A stretch of 64,000 nt of DNA from Geothrix campi. Lineage in GTDB: Bacteria > Acidobacteriota > Holophagae > Holophagales > Holophagaceae. The stretch spans positions 868,001-932,000 of the forward strand of contig NZ_JANHMP010000001.1 of assembly GCF_024609265.1 (NCBI RefSeq). Direction: 5' to 3'. The notes under the pieces are model-generated. The model was not told the DNA's origin. It ran no database searches and saw only the letters and a program-made list of their open reading frames with translations. This document shows, piece by piece, positions 9,705 through 18,860 of this stretch. Position 1 is the stretch's first letter. Each line of letters begins with the position of its first letter. The position numbers and the translations under genes are program-made.

Positions 9705-10541
9705 CTATCGGCCAAACCCGGCGTCGACTTTATCCATGAAGGTGCGAACCCTGGCCACGAATCCCTTGGGGTCCTCCACGGGGTAGGCGTGTCCGATACC
9801 CGGCACGATCTCGAAGCGCCCACCCGGAATCCGCCGGGCCGTTTCCAGGCATTTCCAGGGGGGCGTCAACAGATCCTCGGCGCCGGAGAGCAGCAGCACG
9901 GGCTCTTGGATGAGACTCAGCCGCTCCCGGATGTCCCAGCCCAGGATCCCCCGAATCTGGTGGAGGTTGCCGTGCATGGGCTTCTCGGCCCCGCCCGTCA
10001 CCACCTGATGGTAGGCCCGCAGCACGCCATGGCGGGCCTCCAGGAACGCGTCGCCCCAGAGGAAGGGGGCCACGGCGTCGAACTGCAGGAGGGGGCCGCC
10101 CACCTCCAGGCAGTGGGCCCAGTGCTCGGCCTTGAGGGCCATGGCGAAGTCGATGCGCGGCATGGCGCTGGTGAGGACCGCTCCCGCGAAGGCGCCGGGG
10201 TGGGTGATGAGCAATTCCAGGCTCATGGCGCTGCCATTGGACAGCCCCAGCAGCCAGGGGCGCTGCACCCCCAGGGCGCTGAACAGTTCCCAGGCTTCCT
10301 GGGCCAGCAGGGCCGTGGCATAGGGTCCTTCCTCAGGCGCATCGGACTTCCCCTGCCCCCGGCTGTCGAATGTGAGGACGCGGTAGCGTGACGTCAGGCC
10401 CGGCAGCACGCCGGCCCACATGGTGGTGTCCGAGAGCAGGCCATTCAGCAGCACCAGCCAGGGACCTTGCGGATTCCCCTGGACGCGATAGTGGAGCTTC
10501 AGGCCCGACGGCAGCGTGGCGAAGGTCGGCTGGGGCCTCAT
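9705..10541 (-). CDS. Alpha/beta hydrolase
   Basis: A 278-residue soluble alpha/beta-hydrolase-fold protein. The nucleophile elbow GLSNGS, the acid (SGAEDLLTP) and the catalytic His (GIGHAYP) are in the expected order and spacing. An oxyanion-type loop (LLNGLLSDTTMW) and the strand LTFDSRGQGKSD are as in 3-oxoadipate enol-lactonase and related esterases. The substrate is not predictable. The start at ATG 10541 overlaps the sixA stop (ATGA), so the two are coupled. The longer open frame upstream is shadow. Confidence 0.9.
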   Translation of the reverse strand: MRPQPTFATLPSGLKLHYRVQGNPQGPWLVLLNGLLSDTTMWAGVLPGLTSRYRVLTFDSRGQGKSDAPEEGPYATALLAQEAWELFSALGVQRPWLLGLSNGSAMSLELLITHPGAFAGAVLTSAMPRIDFAMALKAEHWAHCLEVGGPLLQFDAVAPFLWGDAFLEARHGVLRAYHQVVTGGAEKPMHGNLHQIRGILGWDIRERLSLIQEPVLLLSGAEDLLTPPWKCLETARRIPGGRFEIVPGIGHAYPVEDPKGFVARVRTFMDKVDAGFGR

Positions 10542-11014
10542 GAGCCGTGCCTCAGCTCGGAGGGCTGGTGCTGTCCCTCGAAGCGCCAGGCGCCAGCCTC
10601 CCACCGGATGACGGTGCAGCTGGCCTTCTTCACCTCGAGGCTGCGGCCCGTGAGATGGAACACCAGCTCCCCGAGGAACGGCTGGTGGCTGACGAGGACC
10701 AGGACGCCGTCCGCCTCGGCGGCGAGCCCACGCAGCCAGAGATCCGCCAGCGCGGGGCGGGTCTCCGGCAGCACCATCAGGGAGGTCTCCATGGGAAAGG
10801 CCCCCGCGGCCTCCTGGAGACAGATCATGGTCTCCATCGCGCGCCGGTAGGGGCTGCTGAAGCCCCGGGTGGGCATGTAGCCCCGGGCCACAAGACCCCG
10901 CATGGCGGCCCGGGTTTTCGCCCAGCCCTCCCGGGTCAGGGCGCGGTCCGCGTCCCGTTGACCTGGCCTGGGATCTTCGGCGATGCCGTGACGGATGAGG
11001 AGCAGGGTGGTCAT
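10538..11014 (-). CDS. sixA: SixA-like histidine phosphatase
   Basis: The 158-residue protein belongs to the phosphoglycerate-mutase-like histidine phosphatases, SixA branch. The N-terminal LIRHG motif supplies the phosphorylated His. The conserved Arg follows in SPYRRAMET, and the second His is in VSHQPFL. SixA proteins dephosphorylate phosphohistidine, for example on phosphotransfer domains or PTS proteins, and the target here is unknown. The gene is coupled to the downstream hydrolase by an ATGA overlap and follows the thioesterase gene by 9 bases. Confidence 0.88.
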   Translation of the reverse strand: MTTLLLIRHGIAEDPRPGQRDADRALTREGWAKTRAAMRGLVARGYMPTRGFSSPYRRAMETMICLQEAAGAFPMETSLMVLPETRPALADLWLRGLAAEADGVLVLVSHQPFLGELVFHLTGRSLEVKKASCTVIRWEAGAWRFEGQHQPSELRHGS

Positions 11015-11023
11015 CCTGCGATC

Positions 11024-12082
11024 TTACCTCTTACGAGAGGCCTTCCAGGCCAGGCGCATGGCGCGCCGCCGGTGGGCGGCCAGGTAGCGGGCATCCTCGG
11101 CGTAGGTGGTGGGGTAGATGGACGGCACCGGCCGGGGGTTCAGTTCGTCATCCACGTTCGCGAAGGTGAAGACGCAGCTATTGGAAAGATTCGTCTGGGT
11201 CCGGTCGCGGCTCACCCGGATGATGTCCGTCTCCACGCCGACGCTGGTGTCCCCGGAGTAGACCGCCCGGCTGAGGAACTGGAGCTTGTCGCCCATGCGC
11301 ACGGGCTGGACGAAGTTGATTCGGTTCACGGCCACGATCACGGGCCGGTGGGGGGCCACCTGCTCGGCGCAGATGGAGGACAGCTCAAAGGCCTGGCGGA
11401 TCAGATGCCCACCGAAGATCTTGGTGGGGACGTTCTCGTGTTCGGGATAGGTGCGCTCCCACCCGCTGGTGACGCAGTCGCCGGCCATCAGGCCCCGGAA
11501 GTCGGGCTCCTCCTGGGCGGCGTGCAGGGAGGCCAGCAGCGCGTACTCCTCGCGGCTGGGGGGTTCCTGGGCCTGGTGCAGCTGCTGCCGGTAGCCCTCC
11601 CGCCGGGCGATGGCCCGCTCCCAGCGCCGCACCGCCAGGGGGTCGTCGGGCTGGAACGCGGGCAAGGTCAGGCTCGCCGCGCCGGCTCCCGTCGTGCTGC
11701 GCGCCACCATCGTGAAATAGCAGGAGGCGATGTGCGCGGGCGGGCCGCCGTCGGCACCGGCGGCGTGCTCGACACGGATGCCCACCTCCAGGCTCGTGCG
11801 GCCCACGAAGTTGACCCGCGCCCGGAACACCAGGTCCCGGTGGACATCCGCGGCGCTGCGCACATAGATGTTGTCGATGGCCGCGGTCACCACCCGGGCG
11901 CGGGGATGGGTCTGCCGCACGTAGTCGAGGGCGCACTCCTCCGCCACCTTGTCGAGCACCTCCAGGATCAGGCCGAAGCGCACGTTGGCCGGGAGATCCT
12001 CGTCGAGCACCATGTACCGCCGTCGCAGGGCGGGATCGGAACCGAGAGGCAGCGTGAGGATGCGATCTTCGGGGAGGACCAT
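11024..12082 (-). CDS. Double-hotdog acyl-CoA thioesterase
   Basis: The 352-residue protein contains two hotdog domains in tandem (about residues 20-150 and 200-320), like ACOT9/ACOT12-type acyl-CoA hydrolases. Each half has the pattern seen in these enzymes: VYVRSAADVH-like and NRINFVQPVRMGD strands, with the second half carrying the helix signature GGHLIRQAFELSS. The basic C-terminus (RRRAMRLAWKASRKR) is also common in the group. ATG 12082 is chosen over the longer upstream frame, which runs into the helicase leader. It is probably the first gene of the thioesterase-sixA-hydrolase operon and diverges from the helicase gene. Confidence 0.85.
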   Translation of the reverse strand: MVLPEDRILTLPLGSDPALRRRYMVLDEDLPANVRFGLILEVLDKVAEECALDYVRQTHPRARVVTAAIDNIYVRSAADVHRDLVFRARVNFVGRTSLEVGIRVEHAAGADGGPPAHIASCYFTMVARSTTGAGAASLTLPAFQPDDPLAVRRWERAIARREGYRQQLHQAQEPPSREEYALLASLHAAQEEPDFRGLMAGDCVTSGWERTYPEHENVPTKIFGGHLIRQAFELSSICAEQVAPHRPVIVAVNRINFVQPVRMGDKLQFLSRAVYSGDTSVGVETDIIRVSRDRTQTNLSNSCVFTFANVDDELNPRPVPSIYPTTYAEDARYLAAHRRRAMRLAWKASRKR

Positions 12083-12229
12083 GGACCAGTATGCCTGATC
12101 TGCGATTCTCCCTGGAATATCAAGGCGTTTCGTGGGATGCTGATCGTTTGGGCCCCTCCCGGCTGGCGCTGTCCGCCAACAGAGATTGCCATTCGGCACA
12201 CTCGCGCAGGGATAGCCCCGGGAGACATC

Positions 12230-13840
12230 GTGAGTGAGACCACCTTCGCAGCCCTAGGCTGCAGCGAAGCCCTGTTGGCCGCCTTGGCCAAGCGCGGCTT
12301 CGAGACCCCAATGCCCGTGCAGGCCCAGACCTTCAAGCCCGGTCTCGAAGGCCGTGACTTGCTGGTGCAGAGCCGCACCGGCTCCGGCAAGACCCTGGCC
12401 TTCGGCCTGCCCCTGCTGCACCGGCTCTCCGACGAGCGCCACACCCAGGCCCTCATCCTCGCCCCCACCCGGGAGCTGGCCCAGCAGGTGGGCGCCGAGC
12501 TGCACAGCCTCGTGCCCAAGCTGCCCATCGCCAACCTCGTCGGTGGCGTGGCCTATCCGCCCCAGCTCCGGGCCCTGCAGATGGGTTCGCCCGTGGTTGT
12601 GGGCACTCCGGGTCGGGTGAAAGATCACCTGGATCGTGGCACCCTCGACCTGAGCCACGTGACCATGATCGTCCTCGATGAGTGCGATGAAATGCTGAAC
12701 ATGGGCTTCCTCGAAGACGTGGAAACCATCCTCGCCAAGGTGCCTGAAGGTCCGCAGACCTACCTGTTCTCCGCCACGCTGCCGGCCCCCATCGCCAAGC
12801 TCGCGAAACGTTTCCTGAAGGATCCCGTCCAGATCCAGCTGGCTGAGGCTGGCGAGCACGCCGTGCACGCGGACATCGCCCACACCCCCGTGCTGGTGCC
12901 CGACCACCAGCATGTGCGGGCGCTCGTGAACCTGCTGCTGCGCGACCAGCCCAGCTCCGCCCTGATCTTCACCAAGACCAAGGCGCAGACCGAGGAAGTC
13001 GCGGAAGAGCTGACGGTCTCAGGGCTGCCCGCCGCCTTCCTGCACGGTGATCTGGCCCAGGCCACCCGCACCCGCATCCTCGGCCAGTTCAAGGAGGGCA
13101 AGCTGCGCTACCTGGTGGCCACGGACGTGGCCGCCCGCGGCCTCGACATCGAGGGGCTTCCCCTGGTGGTTCATGTGGGGATCCCCACGCAGCTTGAGAA
13201 CTACATCCACCGCAGCGGCCGCACGGGCCGCGCCGGCGCCAAGGGCACCAGCCTGGCCCTGGTGGGTTGGAAGGAAAGCCGCATCCTGCTGGCCTGGGGC
13301 CGGCGCGGTGGACTGAAGCTGGACTGGCGCGCCGTGCCCACCCCCGCGGAGATCCGCGAAGCCCAGACCGTCAAGCTCCTGGATGGGATCCAGGGCGCAG
13401 CCAGCGCCGCGCTCCTGGCCCAGGCCACCCAGATGCTGAAGGATGCGGATCCCGTGCGACTCGTGGCGGGCCTCCTCGGCCTCGTCCAGGCCGAACAGTC
13501 CGCCGGTTTCGATCTGCCCAACGAACCCGAGCGCAAAGCCAAGCCCCGCTTCGACAGCCCCCGCGAGCGCAAGGAGGGTGGGCCCCGTCCCCAGCGTTCC
13601 TATGCGGAACGCAACGCCGCCCGCGGTGATTCACCCCGCCCCGATTCCGCCTTCTCGAAAACCCGCCCCGATGGCAGCTTCAAGCCCCGGAGCGAATTCG
13701 ACGAGAAGCCTCGTCCCTATGTGAAGCCCAAGCCAGGCGCCTCCACCGGCCCTCGCAAGACCTGGGAGGACCGCCCCACCACCAAAGAGACTCCGCGCCC
13801 CTGGAAGGCCGCGCCGACGAAGGCGTGGAAGAAGAAGTAG
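12230..13840 (+). CDS. DEAD-box family RNA helicase with DECD motif II
   Basis: The 536-residue ATP-dependent RNA helicase has all core motifs: Q motif (GFETPMPVQAQ), motif I (RTGSGKT, 49-55), Ia (APTRELAQQ), Ib (VGTPGRV), motif III (FSAT), IV (SALIFTKT), V (ATDVAARGLDIE) and VI (HRSGRTGRAG). Motif II reads DECD (150-153) instead of DEAD. After residue about 420 comes a long basic, disordered tail rich in Arg, Lys, Pro, Ser and Asp, typical of helicases acting on ribosomal RNA or mRNA decay complexes. The start is GTG 12230 behind GGGAG. The open frame reaches far upstream, but that part is antisense to the thioesterase and sixA. Confidence 0.93.
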   Translation: MSETTFAALGCSEALLAALAKRGFETPMPVQAQTFKPGLEGRDLLVQSRTGSGKTLAFGLPLLHRLSDERHTQALILAPTRELAQQVGAELHSLVPKLPIANLVGGVAYPPQLRALQMGSPVVVGTPGRVKDHLDRGTLDLSHVTMIVLDECDEMLNMGFLEDVETILAKVPEGPQTYLFSATLPAPIAKLAKRFLKDPVQIQLAEAGEHAVHADIAHTPVLVPDHQHVRALVNLLLRDQPSSALIFTKTKAQTEEVAEELTVSGLPAAFLHGDLAQATRTRILGQFKEGKLRYLVATDVAARGLDIEGLPLVVHVGIPTQLENYIHRSGRTGRAGAKGTSLALVGWKESRILLAWGRRGGLKLDWRAVPTPAEIREAQTVKLLDGIQGAASAALLAQATQMLKDADPVRLVAGLLGLVQAEQSAGFDLPNEPERKAKPRFDSPRERKEGGPRPQRSYAERNAARGDSPRPDSAFSKTRPDGSFKPRSEFDEKPRPYVKPKPGASTGPRKTWEDRPTTKETPRPWKAAPTKAWKKK

Positions 13841-13860
13841 CCCCGTCTTCCCTCACCCCA

Positions 13861-13894
13861 AAAACAAAGGGCGCCCTTCGGCGCCCTTTGTTTT
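13861..13894. terminator. Bidirectional terminator between the helicase and PBP genes
   Basis: AAAACAAAGGGCGC (13861-13874) pairs with GCGCCCTTTGTTTT (13881-13894) as a perfect 14-bp stem with a short loop. It has a T-run on the plus side and the matching A-run serves the minus strand. It sits between convergent genes and can terminate both. Confidence 0.9.
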
Positions 13895-13913
13895 GGAGCG
13901 GGTGGATATCGGA

Positions 13914-16397
13914 TCATCCATTAGGATCGCTGGCATTCAGATCCACGGGCTTGGCCTCCTCCACTTGCGGCGGGCGGCCCCAGATACGGTTCTCCACTGG
14001 CTGGACCGCGGCCTCGTCGCGGGCCTCCTTCACCTTCTGGATGGCTTCAGCGTCACTGCCTGACTTGGGGACGGTGCCTGGCTTGAACGCCAGATGGAGC
14101 ACCTTGTCGGCGGTCGCTGAGGTCGCCAGCAGGCCCGTGTAGCGGTCGATGTCCGCCCACTCCATGCCTTCGGGCGCCTGGAATTCCTCCCGCTGGGTGG
14201 TCGGCAGGGCGACCTTCATGAAATCGATCCAGATGGGCAGAGCCACCTTGGCGCCATCGGCGCCGCGGAAGATGGTCTTCTTCTCATCCAGGCCCACCCA
14301 CACGCCGCAGACCACACGGGTGGAGAAGCCGATGAACCAGCCATCGGTATGGTCGTCCGTGGTGCCGGTCTTGCCCGCCACCGGCCACTGCAATTCCGCC
14401 CCGGCGCGGGCCCCGGTGCCGTTGTAGGCCACACCCTGTAGGCACTGGATGAGCTGGTAGGTGCTCTGGGCATCCAGCACCTGCTCGGTGGCCGCCCCGC
14501 TGTGGCTCTCCAGGATGCGGCCGTTGCGATCGACCACCTTCTTGATGAAGAAGGGCACGGGAGTCTGCAGGCCGTCGTTGGCGATGGTGGCGTAGCCGCG
14601 CACCATCTCCCTCAGGGTGAGATCGGCAGAACCCAGGGCCATGCTGGGATAGGGCGGGATGGGGCCGGTGATGCCGCACTTCCGCGCGAAATCGACGACG
14701 TTGAGGACGCCGGTCTCTTCGAGGGTGCGCACCGCCGGAACGTTGCGGGAATCGCGCAGGGCTTCCCAGATCGGGATGGGGCCCCAGAAATCCCGCTCGT
14801 AGTTCTTGGGTTCGTAGGGCTTCACGCCACCGCGCAGGGGCTTGTATTCCGAGGTGCCGTCCGGCAGCGTGACCGTGAGGTAGTCCACGGTGTTCACGAA
14901 GCGCGTCGGCACGTCCAGGACCATGCTGGCGGGAGTCTTCCCGGCCGTGAAGGCCGCGCCGTAGACGAAGGCCTTCATGGTCGATCCCACCTGCCGCTGG
15001 GCCTGGATGGCGCGGTTGAATTTCGAGCGGTTGAAGTCGTAGCCGCCCACCATGGCCCGGACTTCGCCAGTCTTCGGATCCAGGGCCATCAGGGCGCCCT
15101 CCACCTGGGGCTCCTGATCGAGTTCCAGGGTCTTCGGCGTGCCGTCCTCTGCCGTCTTCACCAGGAAGAGCGGTGCGGCCCCCCGGGGGAGCAGCTTGTG
15201 GAAGTCCTTGCCGGCCCAGGCGAAGGCGCTTTCGGGCACCTCCAGGCTGACCGTACCGATGCGCACCTGGGCCTTGGTCCCCTTCCAGCCGAGGATGACA
15301 CCACGGACACTGTCGCCGGTCTCGAAGTAGCGCTTCCAGCCGTTGAGCTGCGTCGTCTCGGGGTCCGTCACGAACTGCACGGCGTCCTTCCGGAATCCGC
15401 GACGCCGGTCCACGACCTTCAGTCCGGCCCGCACGGCTTGATTCGCGGCCTCCTGCCAGTAGCTGTCCACCGTGGTCGTCACTTCCAGACCACCATTCAG
15501 CACCTGCTCGCGGCCGTACTTCTCATAGAGGTACTTGCGGACCTCCTCCACAACATAGGGGGCCACGGCCTCTTCCCGGGCGTTCTCCCGGGCCAGGCGG
15601 ATGGGCTTCTCGATGAGCAGGTTGGCCTCCTGCGTCTTGAGGTAGCCCTCCTTGACCATCCGGACCAGCACATGGTTGCGCCGGGATTTGGCTGCCGCCC
15701 GGGCCTTGGGGTCCGGGTTGTAGGGGTTGTACCAATTGGGATTCTGGACCAGCCCAGCCAGCAGGGCGCATTCCTCCACGTTGAGCTGCGGCGCGCTCTT
15801 CCCGAAGTAGAACGCCGCGGCAGCCTCGATGCCGTAACGCCCGCCGCCGAAGTACACCTCGTTGGCATACATCTCCATGATCTGCTTCTTGGAGTAGGCC
15901 TTCTCCAGCTTGCGGGCGAGGATGATCTCCTTCAGCTTGCGATCCAGGCGCTTCTGACGCTTGGCGGTGACGGTGCGGATGAGCTGCATGGTCAGTGTCG
16001 AGGCGCCTTCGCGCCGACGGCCGAAGCTGGTGACGAAGTTCCATCCGGACCGCATGAGGCCGCGCGCCGACACGCCACTGTGCCCCCAGAAATCCGCATC
16101 CTCCGTCGCCACGAGGGCATTCACAAAGGCCTTGGGGATGTCGCCGTAGGGGATCACCACCCGATGTTCCTCGGCGAAGATGCCGATGACGTTGCCATCG
16201 TGATCCAGGACCTTGGTGATGGTCTTGGGCACGCGGATCGCGAACATGGTGAGGAAGCTGTCGGCGTCCCGGGACATGACGGACCAGGACACGGCCAGCG
16301 TGGCCGCACCGACCAGCGTGAGGGCCAGGAAGGCCCACAGCGCCCGGCCGAGCCACCGGCGTGAAGAAGTGGAGGAGGATGCCTGGGTGGAAGCCAT
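13914..16397 (-). CDS. Class A penicillin-binding protein (PBP1A-like)
   Basis: The 827-residue bifunctional peptidoglycan synthase has a short cytoplasmic N-terminus and a single membrane segment at about 18-40. The GT51 glycosyltransferase domain (about 70-250) has the catalytic Glu in ATEDADFWGH and the motif GASTLTMQLIR. The transpeptidase domain has the SxxK serine in GSTMKAF, the SxN motif in DSRNVP and the KTG triad as GKTGTTDD. An OB-like insert precedes the transpeptidase domain (about 330-410). The length and order are as in PBP1A. It diverges from nadK with only 28 bases between the starts, so their promoters must overlap or lie inside the genes. Confidence 0.95.
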   Translation of the reverse strand: MASTQASSSTSSRRWLGRALWAFLALTLVGAATLAVSWSVMSRDADSFLTMFAIRVPKTITKVLDHDGNVIGIFAEEHRVVIPYGDIPKAFVNALVATEDADFWGHSGVSARGLMRSGWNFVTSFGRRREGASTLTMQLIRTVTAKRQKRLDRKLKEIILARKLEKAYSKKQIMEMYANEVYFGGGRYGIEAAAAFYFGKSAPQLNVEECALLAGLVQNPNWYNPYNPDPKARAAAKSRRNHVLVRMVKEGYLKTQEANLLIEKPIRLARENAREEAVAPYVVEEVRKYLYEKYGREQVLNGGLEVTTTVDSYWQEAANQAVRAGLKVVDRRRGFRKDAVQFVTDPETTQLNGWKRYFETGDSVRGVILGWKGTKAQVRIGTVSLEVPESAFAWAGKDFHKLLPRGAAPLFLVKTAEDGTPKTLELDQEPQVEGALMALDPKTGEVRAMVGGYDFNRSKFNRAIQAQRQVGSTMKAFVYGAAFTAGKTPASMVLDVPTRFVNTVDYLTVTLPDGTSEYKPLRGGVKPYEPKNYERDFWGPIPIWEALRDSRNVPAVRTLEETGVLNVVDFARKCGITGPIPPYPSMALGSADLTLREMVRGYATIANDGLQTPVPFFIKKVVDRNGRILESHSGAATEQVLDAQSTYQLIQCLQGVAYNGTGARAGAELQWPVAGKTGTTDDHTDGWFIGFSTRVVCGVWVGLDEKKTIFRGADGAKVALPIWIDFMKVALPTTQREEFQAPEGMEWADIDRYTGLLATSATADKVLHLAFKPGTVPKSGSDAEAIQKVKEARDEAAVQPVENRIWGRPPQVEEAKPVDLNASDPNG

Positions 16398-16425
16398 GCC
16401 CCAAGGATAGCGTTAGAGTGATCCC

Positions 16426-17304
16426 ATGCCCCAGCGACTGATTCTCGTGGCCAAGATCAAATCCCCGCGCTTGGCTTCCACCCTGCGCGAGGCGTTGCCA
16501 TCTTTCCTCGGTCGGGGCTGGCTCGTGACGAGCGAGCCCGCGTTGGCCGAGGCCTGGGCCGAAGCCGGCCTGGATCCTGCGCGCCTGACCCTCGACCCGG
16601 ATCTGGGCGCCTCGGGACCAGCCGCGGATCTGTGCCTGGTTCTCGGGGGGGACGGGACCCTGCTCCACGCGGCCCGGCGCGTGGGCATGCGGGGCACCCC
16701 CATTCTGGGCATCAACCTCGGCTCCCTGGGCTTCCTCACGGCCCATCCCGTCTCCGAGGCTGCCAGCGCGGTGCAGGCCTTCCTGGAGGGGACGCTCGTG
16801 GCGGACCGGCGCCCCATGTTGGAGGTGGAACTCCGGCGCGGCGACCGGCTGCTGGCTCAGCAGACGGTGCTGAACGACGCGGTGGTGGCCAAGGGCGCCC
16901 TGGCCCGCATCATGGACATGCATCTGCGCGTGGGTGATCAGGATGCGGGGCCCATCAAGGCCGACGGGCTCATCGTGGCGACGCCCACGGGGTCCACGGC
17001 CTATGCGCTGTCCGCCGGTGGCCCCATCCTGCACCCCAGCCTCGAAGCCTTCGTCATCGCCCCCATCTGCCCTCACACGCTGACGCTGCGACCTTCCGTG
17101 GTACCCGCCTCCCAGCCCATCAGCATCACCCTGGAGGAGGCGGAGGACGCCCACCTCACCCTGGACGGCCAGATCGGCTACCAGCTGCTGCCCGGCGACG
17201 AAGTCCGCCTGCGCCAGGCCCAGACCCGCATCACCCTGCTCCAGCGGCCCGGCCTCGACTTCTTCGCCCTGCTTCAGCAGAAGCTGCATTGGGGAGACCG
17301 GTAG
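16426..17304 (+). CDS. nadK: NAD kinase
   Basis: The 292-residue enzyme phosphorylates NAD to NADP. The catalytic GGDGT motif (LVLGGDGTLLHAARR) lies near residue 74, followed by INLGSLGFL. The substrate-binding block KADGLIVATPTGSTAYALSA is split in this description only for length; its NE/D partner occurs as LNDAVVAKG. The C-terminal beta-rich region ends in the usual variable tail. It is followed after 155 bases by the ferredoxin oxidoreductase operon, and the gap shows no clear terminator. Confidence 0.95.
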   Translation: MPQRLILVAKIKSPRLASTLREALPSFLGRGWLVTSEPALAEAWAEAGLDPARLTLDPDLGASGPAADLCLVLGGDGTLLHAARRVGMRGTPILGINLGSLGFLTAHPVSEAASAVQAFLEGTLVADRRPMLEVELRRGDRLLAQQTVLNDAVVAKGALARIMDMHLRVGDQDAGPIKADGLIVATPTGSTAYALSAGGPILHPSLEAFVIAPICPHTLTLRPSVVPASQPISITLEEAEDAHLTLDGQIGYQLLPGDEVRLRQAQTRITLLQRPGLDFFALLQQKLHWGDR

Positions 17305-17459
17305 ATCCGGTCTGTCCCCCACAGACCGCCCCGGCCGGGCGACATTCCTGACCATCTGGTCGGCGGCGGTCTGCGCCGCGCCCCGCTTGTGACCACGCGC
17401 ACACGGGGCGGGCATGACACTTCCCCCTAGTAGGACCTGTGTCCCTGCATGGAGTCTCC

Positions 17460-18860
17460 ATGGCCCTCAAAGAACGACCCAAACCCTTTTTGCTGCCGGA
17501 GTATTGCAAGGGCTGCGGCCGGTGTCTCGACGCCTGCGCCAAGGACTGCATCCACCTGAGCGACCAGATCAACCCCCTGACCGGCCTGGTCCCGGTGGAA
17601 CTGGACCTCACGAACTGCAACGCCTGCGGCCTCTGCATGGACGCCTGCCCCGAGCCGTACGGCCTGCGGCCCGCCCATGAGGGCGAGATCCAGGACTTCG
17701 AGCTGGAAGATCCCGCCAAGATCTTCGGCGTGAAGCCCAGCGACGCCCCGGAGCCGGTGGATCTGCCCTCTGAAGTGCTGCCCCTGCCCCGCACCGAGCC
17801 CCTGGTCATCAAGGGCACGTACGCTTCAGCCCTCGGTGCCCTGCTCGCAGGCTGCCGCCACGTCTATGGCTACCCCATCACCCCCTCCACCGAGGGCGCC
17901 GAGCTGATGGCCAAGTTCCTGCCCAAGTTGGACGGCACCTTCATCCAGGCCGTCAGCGAAGTGGCCACCGTCAACATGATGTACGGCACCGCCGGCGCGG
18001 GTCTTCCGACGATGACTTTCACCTCCTCGCCGGGCTTCAGCCTGATGCTGGAGGGCGTGTCCTACATGATCGGCGCCGAGCTGCCGGGCGTCTTCGTGAA
18101 CGTCATGCGCGGCGGGCCGGGCCTCGGCAACATCGCCCCCGAACAGGCCGACATCAAGCTGGCCTGCCACGGCCTTGGCCACGGCAACACCCGGGCCATC
18201 GTGCTCGCTCCCGCCACGCCCCAGGAGATGCTTGACCTGACCATGCTGGCCTTCGAGCTGAGCTTCAAGTACCGCAACCCCGTGATCCTCCTCGGCGACG
18301 GCTACCTGGGCCAGATGACGGGCAAGGTCCAGCTGCCCGAAACCATGATCAAGCCCGGCATTCCCAAGTGGGCGGTCTACGGCGACGCCATGCACCGCAA
18401 GAACGTGATCACGTCCATCTTCCTCACGGAGAGCGATCTCGAGGCCCACAACGTCCACCTGAATGCCAAGTACGAGGCCATGCAGGTGGAGGCCCGCGCC
18501 GAGTCCTTCCTCTGCGACGACGCCGAGGTGGTGCTCATCGCCTGCAACACCCCGGCCCGCACCGCCAAGGGCGCGGTCCAGGAGCTGCGGCACCAGGGCA
18601 TCAAGGCCGGCCTGTTCCGGCCCGTCACCCTCTGGCCCTTCCCCGTGGAAGAGCTGAAGGCCGCCATCCACAGCGCCCAGCGCATCGTGGTGGTGGAGGC
18701 CAGCGCCGGGCAGCTGGAGGATGAGATCCGCCTCGCCCTCAGCAAGGCTGGTGTCCGGCAGTTCCCTGAGATCGAAAACGTCCGCCGCATGGGCGGCGTC
18801 CTGCCCCAGCAGAGCGAAATCATGACCCGGGTCCTGGGTCGGAAGGAGGTGCTCGCATGA
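17460..18860 (+). CDS. 2-oxoacid:ferredoxin oxidoreductase alpha subunit with N-terminal ferredoxin domain
   Basis: The 466-residue protein joins two parts. Residues about 10-70 form a two-cluster ferredoxin (C16-x2-C19-x2-C22-x3-C26 and a second CNACGLCMDAC set). Residues about 115-460 are the pyrimidine-binding alpha subunit of a KorA/VorB-type enzyme, with YGYPITPSTEG, the glutamate-bearing VSEVAT, and TFTSSPGFSLM. Such enzymes oxidatively decarboxylate 2-oxoacids to acyl-CoA while reducing ferredoxin. ATG 17460 has GGAG upstream; a GTG 21 bases earlier is less likely. Its stop overlaps the beta-gamma gene (ATGA). Whether the substrate is 2-oxoglutarate or a branched-chain oxoacid cannot be decided by eye. 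Confidence 0.9.
   Translation: MALKERPKPFLLPEYCKGCGRCLDACAKDCIHLSDQINPLTGLVPVELDLTNCNACGLCMDACPEPYGLRPAHEGEIQDFELEDPAKIFGVKPSDAPEPVDLPSEVLPLPRTEPLVIKGTYASALGALLAGCRHVYGYPITPSTEGAELMAKFLPKLDGTFIQAVSEVATVNMMYGTAGAGLPTMTFTSSPGFSLMLEGVSYMIGAELPGVFVNVMRGGPGLGNIAPEQADIKLACHGLGHGNTRAIVLAPATPQEMLDLTMLAFELSFKYRNPVILLGDGYLGQMTGKVQLPETMIKPGIPKWAVYGDAMHRKNVITSIFLTESDLEAHNVHLNAKYEAMQVEARAESFLCDDAEVVLIACNTPARTAKGAVQELRHQGIKAGLFRPVTLWPFPVEELKAAIHSAQRIVVVEASAGQLEDEIRLALSKAGVRQFPEIENVRRMGGVLPQQSEIMTRVLGRKEVLA

Noticed and set aside
10547-12229. Long plus-strand open frame continuous with the helicase gene
   Set aside because: It is antisense to well-supported sixA and thioesterase genes, has low-complexity His/Gly/Pro/Ala composition, and the helicase motifs start only after GTG 12230.
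14502-16364. 620-codon plus-strand open frame
   Set aside because: Exact shadow of the penicillin-binding protein gene; composition is typical of the reverse frame of GC-rich coding DNA.
15523-17415. 630-codon minus-strand open frame across the PBP and nadK starts
   Set aside because: Overlaps two clear genes and shows no family resemblance; an artefact of few stop codons at high GC.
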